Source: Clostridia bacterium (GTDB lineage: Bacteria > Bacillota > Clostridia > Oscillospirales > Butyricicoccaceae). Taken from it: a stretch of DNA of 64,000 nt. Position 1 is the first letter of the stretch, and the number at the start of each line of letters is the position of its first letter. The stretch is taken from NCBI GenBank assembly GCA_017408985.1, contig JAFQTO010000064.1, forward strand, positions 16,258 through 80,257, read 5' to 3'. The translations under genes were made by a program, and so were the position numbers. Under the pieces are notes generated by a model, which had not been told where the DNA came from, ran no database searches, and saw nothing but the letters and a program-made list of their open reading frames with translations. Positions 25,513-34,112 of the stretch are shown piece by piece.

Positions 25513-27015
25513 ATGCATATACTGGGTATCGCGCTGACTCTGGTGCTTATTGCGCTTGTCGGTGCCTACTCGGGCAAAAAGGTCAAAAACGCCGCCGATT
25601 TTGAAACGGGCGGCGGCAAAGCGGGCAGTCTGATAGTTGCGGGCACTATTATAGGCACTCTCGTAGGCGGTCAGGCTACCGTTGGTACGGCACAGCTGGC
25701 GTTCAGCTTCGGATTCAGCGCCTGGTGGTTCACACTCGGCTCCGGTCTGGGGTGTCTTGCGCTGGCGCTCGGCTACTCACGCCGTATGCGCCACAGCGGC
25801 AGAGTGACCCTTATCGGCATTATCGAGCAGGAGTACGGCAAAACCACAGGCTATATAGGCTCGGTACTCAGCGCGCTGGGCAGTTTTTTCAGCCTGCTGT
25901 CGAATATGCTGGCGCTGAGTGCGCTGCTTACGGCTATCTTGCCCGTCAATATGCTGACCGCCCTTATCATAGCCGTGATTTTGGCCTCCGCCTACGTCAT
26001 ATTCGGCGGCGTGTGGGGCGCGGGTATGGGCGGAATACTCAAGCTTCTGCTTCTGTGCTTTGCCTGCGCGGTGGGCGCCGTTCTGGTGCTGTATCTCAGT
26101 TCCGGTCAGATAATGCAGCCGCTCGGTCAGCTTCTTGACGGCACTTCTATGGGTACCGTGGCAGGTCTGGACAGTGGCGAAACGGCACGGGCGCATTTTC
26201 TCAGTCTTGTTTCACGGGGCGTCAAAAAAGACCTCGGCTCGGGTCTTTCGCTTATACTGGGCGTTCTGTCCACTCAGACCTACGCTCAAGCCGTATGGAG
26301 CGCAAAAAGCAACAGAAGCGCCCGTCGCGGTGCTCTTATCAGCGCCTTTATGATACCTCCCATCGGTGTCGCCTGCATACTTATCGGTCTTTATATGCGT
26401 GCGCACTATATCACAAGTGCCGAAATAGCCGCTCTGGCACAGCTGGGTCAGTCCGTGCCCGAGGGTATGCGTGAGATAGCCTCCTCCTCGCAGGTGTTCC
26501 CCGCATTCGTGCTCAATCATATGCCCAAACTTCTGGGCGGCACCGTTCTGGGCACTCTGCTCATCACCATCGTCGGCGGCGGTGCAGGTCTTGCGCTGGG
26601 TATTGCCACCATACTGTCGGGCGATATCATCAAGAAGCTCTCCCACCGCTTTGACTCGGAAAAAAAGTCGCTGGCTATGCTCCGCGTGCTTATAGTCATT
26701 ATACTGTCCGCCGCAGCGGCAGGTGCGTGGATGGTGCCCGGCGCTGTCATCAACGATTACGGATTCCTGTCTATGGCGCTCCGTGCCGCCGTGGTGTTCG
26801 TGCCCTTTACCTGCGCGCTTTTCATGCGGGGCAGGATAGTCAAAAAATGTGCCGCCGTATCCATTATTGCAGGACCGCTGACCGTCATTGCGGGAAACCT
26901 GCTGAATATCCCGTTTGATCCCCTTATCGCCGGTATTCTGGTCTGTATCGCCGTTATGGCAGCAGGCGCTGTTGCCGCAAAAAGACAAACCGCCCCTATA
27001 ACAAAGGAGGACTGA
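25513..27015 (+). CDS. Sodium:solute symporter family protein
   Basis: The 500-residue protein has about 13 hydrophobic segments and the SSS-family opening (GAYSGKKVKNAADFETGG, residues about 15-33) that forms the first helix and loop. It probably takes up a solute with sodium. ATG 25513 fits the family N-terminus; GTG 25498 is an alternative with a weak GGA site. The next gene starts 2 nt after its stop and encodes a ceramidase-like hydrolase, so the two may act on the same substrate. The solute is unknown. Confidence 0.82.
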   Translation: MHILGIALTLVLIALVGAYSGKKVKNAADFETGGGKAGSLIVAGTIIGTLVGGQATVGTAQLAFSFGFSAWWFTLGSGLGCLALALGYSRRMRHSGRVTLIGIIEQEYGKTTGYIGSVLSALGSFFSLLSNMLALSALLTAILPVNMLTALIIAVILASAYVIFGGVWGAGMGGILKLLLLCFACAVGAVLVLYLSSGQIMQPLGQLLDGTSMGTVAGLDSGETARAHFLSLVSRGVKKDLGSGLSLILGVLSTQTYAQAVWSAKSNRSARRGALISAFMIPPIGVACILIGLYMRAHYITSAEIAALAQLGQSVPEGMREIASSSQVFPAFVLNHMPKLLGGTVLGTLLITIVGGGAGLALGIATILSGDIIKKLSHRFDSEKKSLAMLRVLIVIILSAAAAGAWMVPGAVINDYGFLSMALRAAVVFVPFTCALFMRGRIVKKCAAVSIIAGPLTVIAGNLLNIPFDPLIAGILVCIAVMAAGAVAAKRQTAPITKED

Positions 27016-27017
27016 AT

Positions 27018-28397
27018 ATGAACAAGCTCTACGCAGGCTACGCAAGAAGCGTAGTCACCCCCTCGTTGGGAATAAGTCTGGCAGGGTATTTCTACCGCCG
27101 TGACGCAGACAAGGTGCTGGACGATCTTGAGCTCGTTGCCCTTGCGCTGAGACAGGACGGCAAGACGGTCATTATGCTGGCACTGGATCAGTGCAGTATC
27201 GCAAACGACATCAGCGACGGCTACAGACAGGCAATTTCCGACAGAACGGGCGTGCCTATGGACGCTATCTTCCTTCACGCTACCCACACCCACACCTCTC
27301 CCTACGCCTCCCCCGACAACATCCTCTCCAAAGACAAGTCCCCCGAAGGGGTTGCACGGGCGGCAATGATAACCGAGAACATTAAAAAGCTCACCGTCAA
27401 GATGGCGGATACTGCCGCCGCCGCCATAGCCGATCTCAAAGAGGCAAAGGCAGGTTATCAGACGGTCAAGGCGCCCAATATCGCCTTTATCCGCCGCTAC
27501 CGTATGGCAGACGGCTCCATCCGCACCAATCCCGGAGTCAACAATCCCGACATCGTCGCGCCCATCGGTGAGATAGACGATCGGGTCAACGTTATAAGGT
27601 TCGACCGCGAGGGAGCAAAGAGCATCGCGCTTATAAACTTCGGCAACCATCCCGACACGGTGGGCGGCTGCGGCATCTCCGCCGACTGGCCCGGTTTTGC
27701 ACGACGCGAGCTGGAAAAAGCCCTGCCCGACACCCTTGCCGTGGTGTTCAACGGCGCGCAGGGCGACGTCAACCACATCAACGTACATCCCGAAGCCGGC
27801 TACTACAACAATAACACCGCGCCTTCCGGCACTCCCCGCGGCCACGGACACGCACGGTTTATGGGCAGAGCGCTGGCAGGTTCGGTACTGCAGGTATGGG
27901 ATATAACCAAACCTATGGAATACACCGATCTGGATTATGCGCAGAAGATGATCTCCCTGCCCTCCAATATGCCCACCGAAAAGGACGATATGGAGAGAGC
28001 CCATTACTACCGCAAGCTCCATCTTGAGGGCAGAGACAACGAGATACCCGGCACCGGTATGCTCCGCACCACCTATATTGCCGAAGCTATGCGTCTGTGC
28101 AGGCTTGAGCACGGGCCCGAAAGCTATCAGATACGCCTGAGCGCGGTAAAACTCGGCGATATAGCATTCGTGGGTCTGCCCTGCGAGCCCTTTACGGGTA
28201 TCGGCGTAGGCATCAAGGAGGCCGAGGGCTGGGGTCTTGTTTGCCCCTGCTGTCTGACCAACGGCTCCAACGGCTACGTGCCTATGCGCGACTCATATAT
28301 CGAGGGCGGATATGAAGCCAAAAACTCCAACCTCAAAGAAGGCTGTGCCGAACTGATAATCGAAGAAGCAAAAAAGCTGCTTGAGACGATACGATAA
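27018..28397 (+). CDS. Neutral/alkaline ceramidase-like hydrolase lacking the usual Ser
   Basis: The 459-residue protein matches the N-terminal domain of neutral/alkaline ceramidases, with the zinc-site motif HATHTHTSP (about residue 91) and a second NFGNHPDT block (about 209). The GDVSPN hexapeptide that holds the nucleophilic Ser in true ceramidases reads GDVNHI here (about 252). No signal peptide is visible, so it is cytoplasmic. A zinc-dependent hydrolase acting on something other than ceramide is likelier. It is coupled to the upstream symporter with an AAGGAGG site. Confidence 0.78.
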   Translation: MNKLYAGYARSVVTPSLGISLAGYFYRRDADKVLDDLELVALALRQDGKTVIMLALDQCSIANDISDGYRQAISDRTGVPMDAIFLHATHTHTSPYASPDNILSKDKSPEGVARAAMITENIKKLTVKMADTAAAAIADLKEAKAGYQTVKAPNIAFIRRYRMADGSIRTNPGVNNPDIVAPIGEIDDRVNVIRFDREGAKSIALINFGNHPDTVGGCGISADWPGFARRELEKALPDTLAVVFNGAQGDVNHINVHPEAGYYNNNTAPSGTPRGHGHARFMGRALAGSVLQVWDITKPMEYTDLDYAQKMISLPSNMPTEKDDMERAHYYRKLHLEGRDNEIPGTGMLRTTYIAEAMRLCRLEHGPESYQIRLSAVKLGDIAFVGLPCEPFTGIGVGIKEAEGWGLVCPCCLTNGSNGYVPMRDSYIEGGYEAKNSNLKEGCAELIIEEAKKLLETIR

Positions 28398-28404
28398 AAT
28401 AGAT

Positions 28405-28448
28405 AAAAAATCACGACCTCCGTACTTGATCGGAGGTCGTGATTTTTT
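28405..28448. terminator. Bidirectional terminator between ceramidase-like and Gx genes
   Basis: A 12-bp perfect stem TCACGACCTCCG (28411-28422) with its complement (28431-28442) is flanked by six A and six T, between converging genes; it overlaps the last bases of the Gx gene. Confidence 0.85.
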
Positions 28449-28941
28449 ATTTGACTTTGATATCCACTCGTTTGATCATTATGGCGGAGATAACTCCGAT
28501 GGCGATGCCGGCGAGGGTGCCCGAGAGGAGCAAAAAGGGTGCGTAGTAGGTCAGCAGGTTTGTTTCCATTATGATGCACGCCATACCTATCTGCGCCATA
28601 TTGTGCATTACACCGCCCGCAACGCTGACTGCGGTGGTGGAGAACACTTTTGCCCGTTTGAGCAATACCATCACAAGGAAGCTGACGCAGGCGCCCGCAA
28701 GGCTGTACAGCAGGCTGACGGCGTTGCCGAACAGTATTCCCACCAGCAGCACGCGCACCAGAGAGATGACTGCGGCGTATTTCCAACCTAATTTATACAG
28801 AGCGTATATTATTACGATGTTTGTCAGTCCGATTTTTACTCCCGGTATAGCCACGAAGGCAGGTATCTGACTTTCGACAAAAGCGAGGATCATAGCCAGC
28901 GACACGCTCAGCGCCGCAAGAGAGAGCCTGGATGCTTTCAT
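28447..28941 (-). CDS. Gx transporter family membrane protein
   Basis: The 164-residue protein has about five membrane helices and the PGVKIGLTNIV motif (about residues 32-42) of the Gx transporter family, which is also annotated as heptaprenyl diphosphate synthase component I. Family members are often found beside NusG-domain-II proteins and ApbE or Rnf genes in Firmicutes and are thought to be small-molecule transporters linked to flavin or quinone redox systems. It is the last gene of the Rnf cluster here. Confidence 0.85.
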   Translation of the reverse strand: MKASRLSLAALSVSLAMILAFVESQIPAFVAIPGVKIGLTNIVIIYALYKLGWKYAAVISLVRVLLVGILFGNAVSLLYSLAGACVSFLVMVLLKRAKVFSTTAVSVAGGVMHNMAQIGMACIIMETNLLTYYAPFLLLSGTLAGIAIGVISAIMIKRVDIKVK

Positions 28942-28954
28942 TTTTCCTCCTTGG

Positions 28955-29332
28955 TCAGCTGATGAGGTCTATCCCGTCATCTTCGCCGCCTATTACGGTA
29001 ACGGTAAGCTTATTGGGCCTGCAGGTTATCATCTGTCCGTTTTTTGAGATCTTTCCATGCTCGGTGCACACGTCTCCCCCGGTTTTGGGGCAGTCAGCTT
29101 CGATCATCCACGCCTTACCGTCCTCAATTTTGAGGGTGTTGGTGCCGCCGTTGAGAACAAACACGCCGTCAACAGCCAGACTGTAGCGGCCTATCTCCTG
29201 AGATCCGACTTTGACCACCACTTCGCTCCCCTCTCCTTTGCCGAGGCGGAGAAACACGAACAGCAAGCCTGCAAGCAGCAGACAGCCGCCGATAAGGACT
29301 ATGTCCCACAGATGCTTTTTTGCCCTATTCAT
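28955..29332 (-). CDS. NusG domain II-containing protein
   Basis: The 125-residue protein has an N-terminal membrane anchor (residues about 8-28) and an extracytoplasmic beta-rich NusG domain II of about 85 residues, with the CPKTGGDVCTEHGKISKNGQ block (two Cys flanking a short loop) typical of this family. It has no NusG N-terminal domain and is not a transcription factor. It sits directly after rnfA (1-nt overlap) and before the Gx transporter gene, in the place where rnfB usually lies. Confidence 0.88.
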   Translation of the reverse strand: MNRAKKHLWDIVLIGGCLLLAGLLFVFLRLGKGEGSEVVVKVGSQEIGRYSLAVDGVFVLNGGTNTLKIEDGKAWMIEADCPKTGGDVCTEHGKISKNGQMITCRPNKLTVTVIGGEDDGIDLIS

Positions 29333-29886
29333 CAGAAGGCGAACAGAGTGAGTGCCAGAATGGATGCGGCCATCAGGTAGATGGGCAGACCGCGGAAGGC
29401 GGCGGGGACGTACTTCATATTGATCTTGGAGCGCACGCCGCAGAACAGCACCATAGCAAGGGTGAAGCCAGCACCCACGGCAAAGGATGCCACAGCCGAC
29501 TGCAACAGGGTATAACCTGCACTTGCGTTATTGACGGCAACGCCCAGCACGGCGCTGTTAAGGGCAAGCAGGGGGAAGAATACGCCGAGAGGCTTCTTGA
29601 AAACTATTTTGGCAAGAGTTCCGAGAACGGTAGCCACGGCAAGCACTACGGCGGTGAACAGCAGGGGCTGCAGATAGTCACCGTTCATGCCCTCAAGCAC
29701 CAGGGTGTCAAGCAGGTGGCAGAGGACACCAGAGATGAGGGTGACTGCGGTGACGCAGGCACCCATAACGGCGGATTTTTTGGTCTCTTTGGAGTTGCCC
29801 AACAGAGTGGTCACGCCCAAAAAGCTCTGGAGTGCGTAGTTGTTGAGCAGAACGCCGCCCATCAGGATAGCAAACAATTCTTTCAT
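29332..29886 (-). CDS. rnfA: Rnf electron transport complex subunit A
   Basis: RnfA and RnfE are homologous six-helix membrane subunits that hold a 2Fe-2S cluster within the membrane. This 184-residue product starts MKELFAILMGGVLLNN, a typical RnfA N-terminus, and continues with the GACVTAV/LDTLVLEGM pattern. The start at 29886 has AAGGAGG 9 nt before it; the longer open frame to 29967 only mirrors rnfE. The next gene downstream is not rnfB. Confidence 0.92.
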   Translation of the reverse strand: MKELFAILMGGVLLNNYALQSFLGVTTLLGNSKETKKSAVMGACVTAVTLISGVLCHLLDTLVLEGMNGDYLQPLLFTAVVLAVATVLGTLAKIVFKKPLGVFFPLLALNSAVLGVAVNNASAGYTLLQSAVASFAVGAGFTLAMVLFCGVRSKINMKYVPAAFRGLPIYLMAASILALTLFAF

Positions 29887-29887
29887 A

Positions 29888-30535
29888 TTACATACCCTCC
29901 TTGTCGGAGCAGCCCATTCCCACAGCTGCTGTGGTGTACGAGCAGGTGCAGCTGTCGGGGGTTGCAAAGCACTTGGAGATAACGGCGGCTACAAAGCTGA
30001 ACACGATGAATCCGCCGGGGGCTTTTTGAAGCAGGGGGATGCTGTAGTCGGCAAAGAATTTGATCTCAAAGCCTGCGATACTGCCTGCGCCGAACACCTC
30101 GCGCACGGCACCCATAAAGCCCAGCGCGACGATAAAGAACACACCGATTTTGAGTGCGCCCAGCACGGCTTTGGCGGTACTGCCCTCATAGGCGGCTTCG
30201 CCGTTGGCGAACACCAGCAGGTCAACTGCGGCAACGGTCAGGTAGATGCCCATCATACTGTAGGTGTCGGGCAGAAATGCCTGCATAAGCATCTGCACGA
30301 GGGTGACGAAGCCTGCCGTGATGATGACCGACACGGGGATGAATGCGCCCGCGGGGATGAGTTTTTTGAGGGATGCGATGACAGCGCCCGACAGCACCAT
30401 AACTATCGTAGCGGCAACGCCCATTCCCAGCGCACCCATAAAGGTGGCTGTTGCACCCATGGCGGGGCAGGCACCCAAAAAGAGTATAAGCACGGGGTTG
30501 GTTGCGAGAACCTTGCTGATCTTACTGCAGCTCAT
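29888..30535 (-). CDS. rnfE: Rnf electron transport complex subunit E
   Basis: The 215-residue protein has six membrane helices and the RnfE-type LGACPAMGAT motif (about residues 20-29) that carries one of the Cys ligands of the intramembrane iron-sulfur cluster. Its C-terminal tail is longer than I expect and rich in Cys (CFATPDSCTCSYTTAA...GC), which is unusual. It overlaps rnfG by 1 nt and precedes rnfA by 1 nt. Confidence 0.92.
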   Translation of the reverse strand: MSCSKISKVLATNPVLILFLGACPAMGATATFMGALGMGVAATIVMVLSGAVIASLKKLIPAGAFIPVSVIITAGFVTLVQMLMQAFLPDTYSMMGIYLTVAAVDLLVFANGEAAYEGSTAKAVLGALKIGVFFIVALGFMGAVREVFGAGSIAGFEIKFFADYSIPLLQKAPGGFIVFSFVAAVISKCFATPDSCTCSYTTAAVGMGCSDKEGM

Positions 30536-31800
30536 CAGTTGGCGCCTCCCTTCAGCATATTATATACGGCGAATATATCGTTGGTCGCCTGCTTGATCGA
30601 GTCGGCTGTGTAGGTCGCACCTGCGATAGCGGTGATATCAGCCGAGAAGGTATCCTGAGTCAGGCCCTTGAAGCCTGCTTTGTAGCTTGCGGGGTCGAGG
30701 GTGTAGCTGTGATAGTATTCCGCATCGAATATCAGGGTATCGACGTTCATACCCACGATAGCACCGCTGCCGTCAAGTACGTAGTAGACGCCCATAGTCT
30801 TGTTGTCGTAGCCGTAGGTACGGGAGACAAGACCGTAGTAGGTGCTGCCGTCCTTTTCCAGAGTGTACAGATTGGTGACCGAGCTGTAGGTCTCGGGCAG
30901 GTCGGCGGCGGTTATGGTCGCGCCCTCAAGCAGAGCAGTAAGACGCAGGGTGTCGCGATCAATGGTGTTTGCGGGGTTTGCGAGGGTGTGCGCCTTGGCT
31001 GTTTCGGCAGCGGCGGCGTACTGAGCGGTAACGTCGGCGCCCTCGACGTTGACTATTTTGACGTCTCCGCTTGTGTTGGTAACGGCAAGCAGGGTAATGT
31101 CACCGTCTTTGATGATATAGCCGAAGCCGGAGCCGTTTTTGGCTTTGAGTATCTTCTGCACGGCTGCACCGTCGCCGTCAAGCTCATCGTACTGTGCGAT
31201 GCCCTTTTCGTTGACGAGACCCGTGTGAACGGCGGGGAGAAGCTCAAGGAGTATCTGCTCGTCGCTCTTGACGCCTGCGCTTACAAGACCGTTGGCGATA
31301 AGGGTGTTCATACCGTCGGCGACTGCGTCACGGAATGCCACCGACGAATATGTGCAGCCTGCAACTACCTGCACGTCTGCAAGAGCGGAGTCCTGACCGA
31401 TGAAGGTGTCGGGGTAGCCTGCGCCGAAGTCCTTGGTCTCAGGGTATTCGTCCAGGCTGATGCCCACGATCTTACCCTGAGCATCCACGCCGAAGCTCAG
31501 CTTGATGGCGTTGCCCGTGTAGCCCTTGGTGGTGGACATATTGAGAACGTAACCTGCGCCCGAGGTCTCTCTGTGTACCGACACAACGGTATCGGCAACG
31601 TCCGTCAGGGTGGTGAGGTCGACCTCCTCAAAGCCTTTTCCGTCGGGGAAGACTTTGGCAAGAGCGCCCGATGCGCGGGCGGCAGTGTTCTTCTCGATAA
31701 TGGGGCCGGTGACAAAGTTGAGGCCTATTGCCGCTGCCGAGAACACTATCAGCAGGGCAAAGATCAGCACGCAGGTGGTGATACAATGTTTCTTAGCCAT
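30535..31800 (-). CDS. rnfG: RnfG-type subunit with two FMN-binding domains
   Basis: RnfG is the extracytoplasmic flavoprotein of the Rnf complex, normally about 200 residues with one FMN_bind domain and FMN covalently bound to a Thr of the SGATxT motif. This protein has 421 residues: an N-terminal membrane helix (about 7-29), a first FMN_bind-like domain with AGCTYSS near residue 148 and a second with AGATYT near residue 394. The second site looks more canonical. A flavin transferase (apbE) gene is in the same cluster. Domain duplication is seen directly; two bound flavins is inference. Confidence 0.88.
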   Translation of the reverse strand: MAKKHCITTCVLIFALLIVFSAAAIGLNFVTGPIIEKNTAARASGALAKVFPDGKGFEEVDLTTLTDVADTVVSVHRETSGAGYVLNMSTTKGYTGNAIKLSFGVDAQGKIVGISLDEYPETKDFGAGYPDTFIGQDSALADVQVVAGCTYSSVAFRDAVADGMNTLIANGLVSAGVKSDEQILLELLPAVHTGLVNEKGIAQYDELDGDGAAVQKILKAKNGSGFGYIIKDGDITLLAVTNTSGDVKIVNVEGADVTAQYAAAAETAKAHTLANPANTIDRDTLRLTALLEGATITAADLPETYSSVTNLYTLEKDGSTYYGLVSRTYGYDNKTMGVYYVLDGSGAIVGMNVDTLIFDAEYYHSYTLDPASYKAGFKGLTQDTFSADITAIAGATYTADSIKQATNDIFAVYNMLKGGAN

Positions 31801-32720
31801 TATCTTACACCTCCCAGCGGCTTCTTTTCGGTCCAGGTTTCAATAAAGGGGGTGAGTATGTTCATAATCAGGATGGAGAAGGATACTCCTTCGGGATATG
31901 CGCAGAAGTAGCGGATAACGAAGGTTATAACACCGCATCCCACGGCAAATATCACTCTGCCGGCGGTGGTGATGGGCGAGGTGACGTAGTCGGTAGCCAT
32001 AAAGATGGCGCCGATGAACAGACCACCTGCCAGAATCTGGCTGAGCGCCATCATAACATCACCTGTGAATACGAGATACAGCACGAAAACGGTGGCGATG
32101 AATACCACGGGGGTATGCCATGTGATGACCTTGCGTACCAGCAGGTAGACAAAGCCGATGATCAGCGCCAGCACGCAGGTCTCACCGATAGCGCCGCCGT
32201 GCAGACCGAGGAACAGATCAAGCACATCAACGCTCTCGCCTTTTGCCAGCACCTCAAGGGGTGTTGCCGAGGATACTGCGTCGACGATGGTGGGGTTTGC
32301 GCCGCCTGCAACCGCCGAGAATGCAACAAGCATAAATACGCGGCCGGTGATGGCGGGGTTTGCAAAGTTGCGGCCCAGTCCGCCGAACAGGCACTTGACG
32401 CAGACGATGGCAAACAGAGTGCCGATGACGCACTGCCATGCGGGGACGTTGGTGCTCAGGTTGAGTGCCAGAAGCAGACCTGTTACCACGGCGCTGAGGT
32501 CGCCGACGGTCTGCTTTTTGCGGCAGATGAGATTAAAGAGTGCCTCGCCCGCTACTGCGGTGATAATGCAGGCTGCGAGGACGATGAGGGACTTGACGCC
32601 GAAGATTATCACCGATGCCGCCGTTGCGGGCAGCAGGGCGATAATAACGTCAAGCATAATGTTGCGGGTGGATGCACCGCTGTGGATATGGGGTGTTGCC
32701 GATACATACAGATTGCTCAC
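31800..32720 (-). CDS. rnfD: Rnf electron transport complex subunit D
   Basis: RnfD is the membrane subunit with a covalently bound FMN. The 306-residue protein has eight to ten hydrophobic helices and a SSATP segment (about residue 150) in the position of the flavinylation motif S(G/T)AT, in the extracytoplasmic loop after a DAV stretch. It overlaps rnfG by 1 nt and starts 3 nt after rnfC, so the three are tightly coupled. Confidence 0.93.
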   Translation of the reverse strand: MSNLYVSATPHIHSGASTRNIMLDVIIALLPATAASVIIFGVKSLIVLAACIITAVAGEALFNLICRKKQTVGDLSAVVTGLLLALNLSTNVPAWQCVIGTLFAIVCVKCLFGGLGRNFANPAITGRVFMLVAFSAVAGGANPTIVDAVSSATPLEVLAKGESVDVLDLFLGLHGGAIGETCVLALIIGFVYLLVRKVITWHTPVVFIATVFVLYLVFTGDVMMALSQILAGGLFIGAIFMATDYVTSPITTAGRVIFAVGCGVITFVIRYFCAYPEGVSFSILIMNILTPFIETWTEKKPLGGVR

Positions 32721-32723
32721 AGC

Positions 32724-34055
32724 TTATTTCCTCCCCTCTTCGGCATGTGCTGCCTCGTATTGTTTGATGAATCTTCTTGCGTCGTTGTTGGTATGCATAA
32801 TGGGCTTGTGTGCGGGACAGACGTAGGAGCAGCAGGCACACTCGATGCACTGGCCTACGCCCAGACGCTTGAGCTCTGTGTACTTCTTGTCCTCGTTCTC
32901 CATCTCCATGGCGGCTGCGATGCCCTCAAGGTTGAGGTCGACGGGGCAGTTTGCCATACATCTGCCGCAGCGGATGCAGACCGAAGGCTCCAGCTTGACA
33001 GCCTCGCGCTTGTCCATGGCCAGAACGGCATTGGCCACCTTCTGGATGGGCTGATCGAGGGAGGATACGGCTGTGCCCAGCATGGGGCCGCCGATGAGCA
33101 CCTTGGCAGGCTCGCACTTGAGGCCGCCGGCCTGCTCGATGATGTGGCTGATGGGGGTGCCGATGGGAGCCTTGACGTTCTTGGGCTCGCGCACGGCGGT
33201 ACCGTCAACGGTGACGATACGCTCCACGAGAGGCATACCTGTGGTCATATACTCGGCCATCTTGGTGACAGAGGATACGTTGGTGATGAGCACGCCTAAC
33301 GATGCCATACGCTGGCCACCCTTGACCACCTTGCCGGTGACGTTGTAGAGCAGGACCTGCTTTGCGCCCTGAGGATAGATGCTGGGCAGAGGCCGGATCT
33401 CAACGTAATCAACGCCCGCAAAGACCTGAGTCAGGTTGTCGATGGCATCCTGCTTGTTGTCCTCGATGCAGATGACGAAGCGCGCGCCTATATACTTGTG
33501 CAGCAGCTCGATACCTGCTTTGAGCAGCTCGCCCTCCTCAAGCATAATACGGTGGTCGCTGGTGATATAAGGCTCGCACTCGGCGCCGTTGATAAGAACG
33601 GTGTCCACCTTGTTGCGGCGGACTGCGTCGAACTTGCCCCACAGGGGGAAGGCTGCGCCGCCCAGACCGACCACGCCGCTGTCTTTCATGGCGGCAAGGA
33701 AGCCGTCAAGATCGTCAAACACGGGAGGTGCGAGGTTGGGGTCTTTTTCCATCTTTCCGTCGCTCTTGATACGGATTATCTGTACGCTCTTGCCGTCTGC
33801 CTGGGTAAAGGGCTCGATAGCTGTGACCGTGCCCGAAACGGTGGCGTGGACAGGAGAGGACATACCGCTGCCTGCCTTGGCAATAAGCTGACCGATGCGC
33901 ACGTAGTCGCCTGCGGCAACGATGGGCTCAGCGGGACTGCCGCTGTGCATGGTCAGAGGGAGCAAAACCTCCTCGGGGGGTGCAATAGCTGCGGCTTTGC
34001 AGCCTGCAGTGTGCTTGTTGTGGTGCAATTTGAGAGTTGAAATATTCTTTCGCAT
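32724..34055 (-). CDS. rnfC: Rnf electron transport complex subunit C
   Basis: RnfC is the peripheral subunit that takes electrons from or gives them to NADH. The 443-residue protein has an N-terminal barrel-sandwich domain, an NADH/FMN-binding domain with GLGGAAFPLW and NGAECEPY motifs, an SLBB domain, and two 4Fe-4S motifs (CIRCGRCMANCP about residue 357 and CIECACCSYVCP about 408). The start at 34055 follows a GAGGAGG site 10 nt away. Without rnfB in the cluster, the ferredoxin-side partner is unclear. Confidence 0.94.
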   Translation of the reverse strand: MRKNISTLKLHHNKHTAGCKAAAIAPPEEVLLPLTMHSGSPAEPIVAAGDYVRIGQLIAKAGSGMSSPVHATVSGTVTAIEPFTQADGKSVQIIRIKSDGKMEKDPNLAPPVFDDLDGFLAAMKDSGVVGLGGAAFPLWGKFDAVRRNKVDTVLINGAECEPYITSDHRIMLEEGELLKAGIELLHKYIGARFVICIEDNKQDAIDNLTQVFAGVDYVEIRPLPSIYPQGAKQVLLYNVTGKVVKGGQRMASLGVLITNVSSVTKMAEYMTTGMPLVERIVTVDGTAVREPKNVKAPIGTPISHIIEQAGGLKCEPAKVLIGGPMLGTAVSSLDQPIQKVANAVLAMDKREAVKLEPSVCIRCGRCMANCPVDLNLEGIAAAMEMENEDKKYTELKRLGVGQCIECACCSYVCPAHKPIMHTNNDARRFIKQYEAAHAEEGRK

Positions 34056-34112
34056 CAGGTTGCATCCTCCTCTATAGTCAAATTTTTTAATAAACACTCG
34101 GGTATCAGCAAT

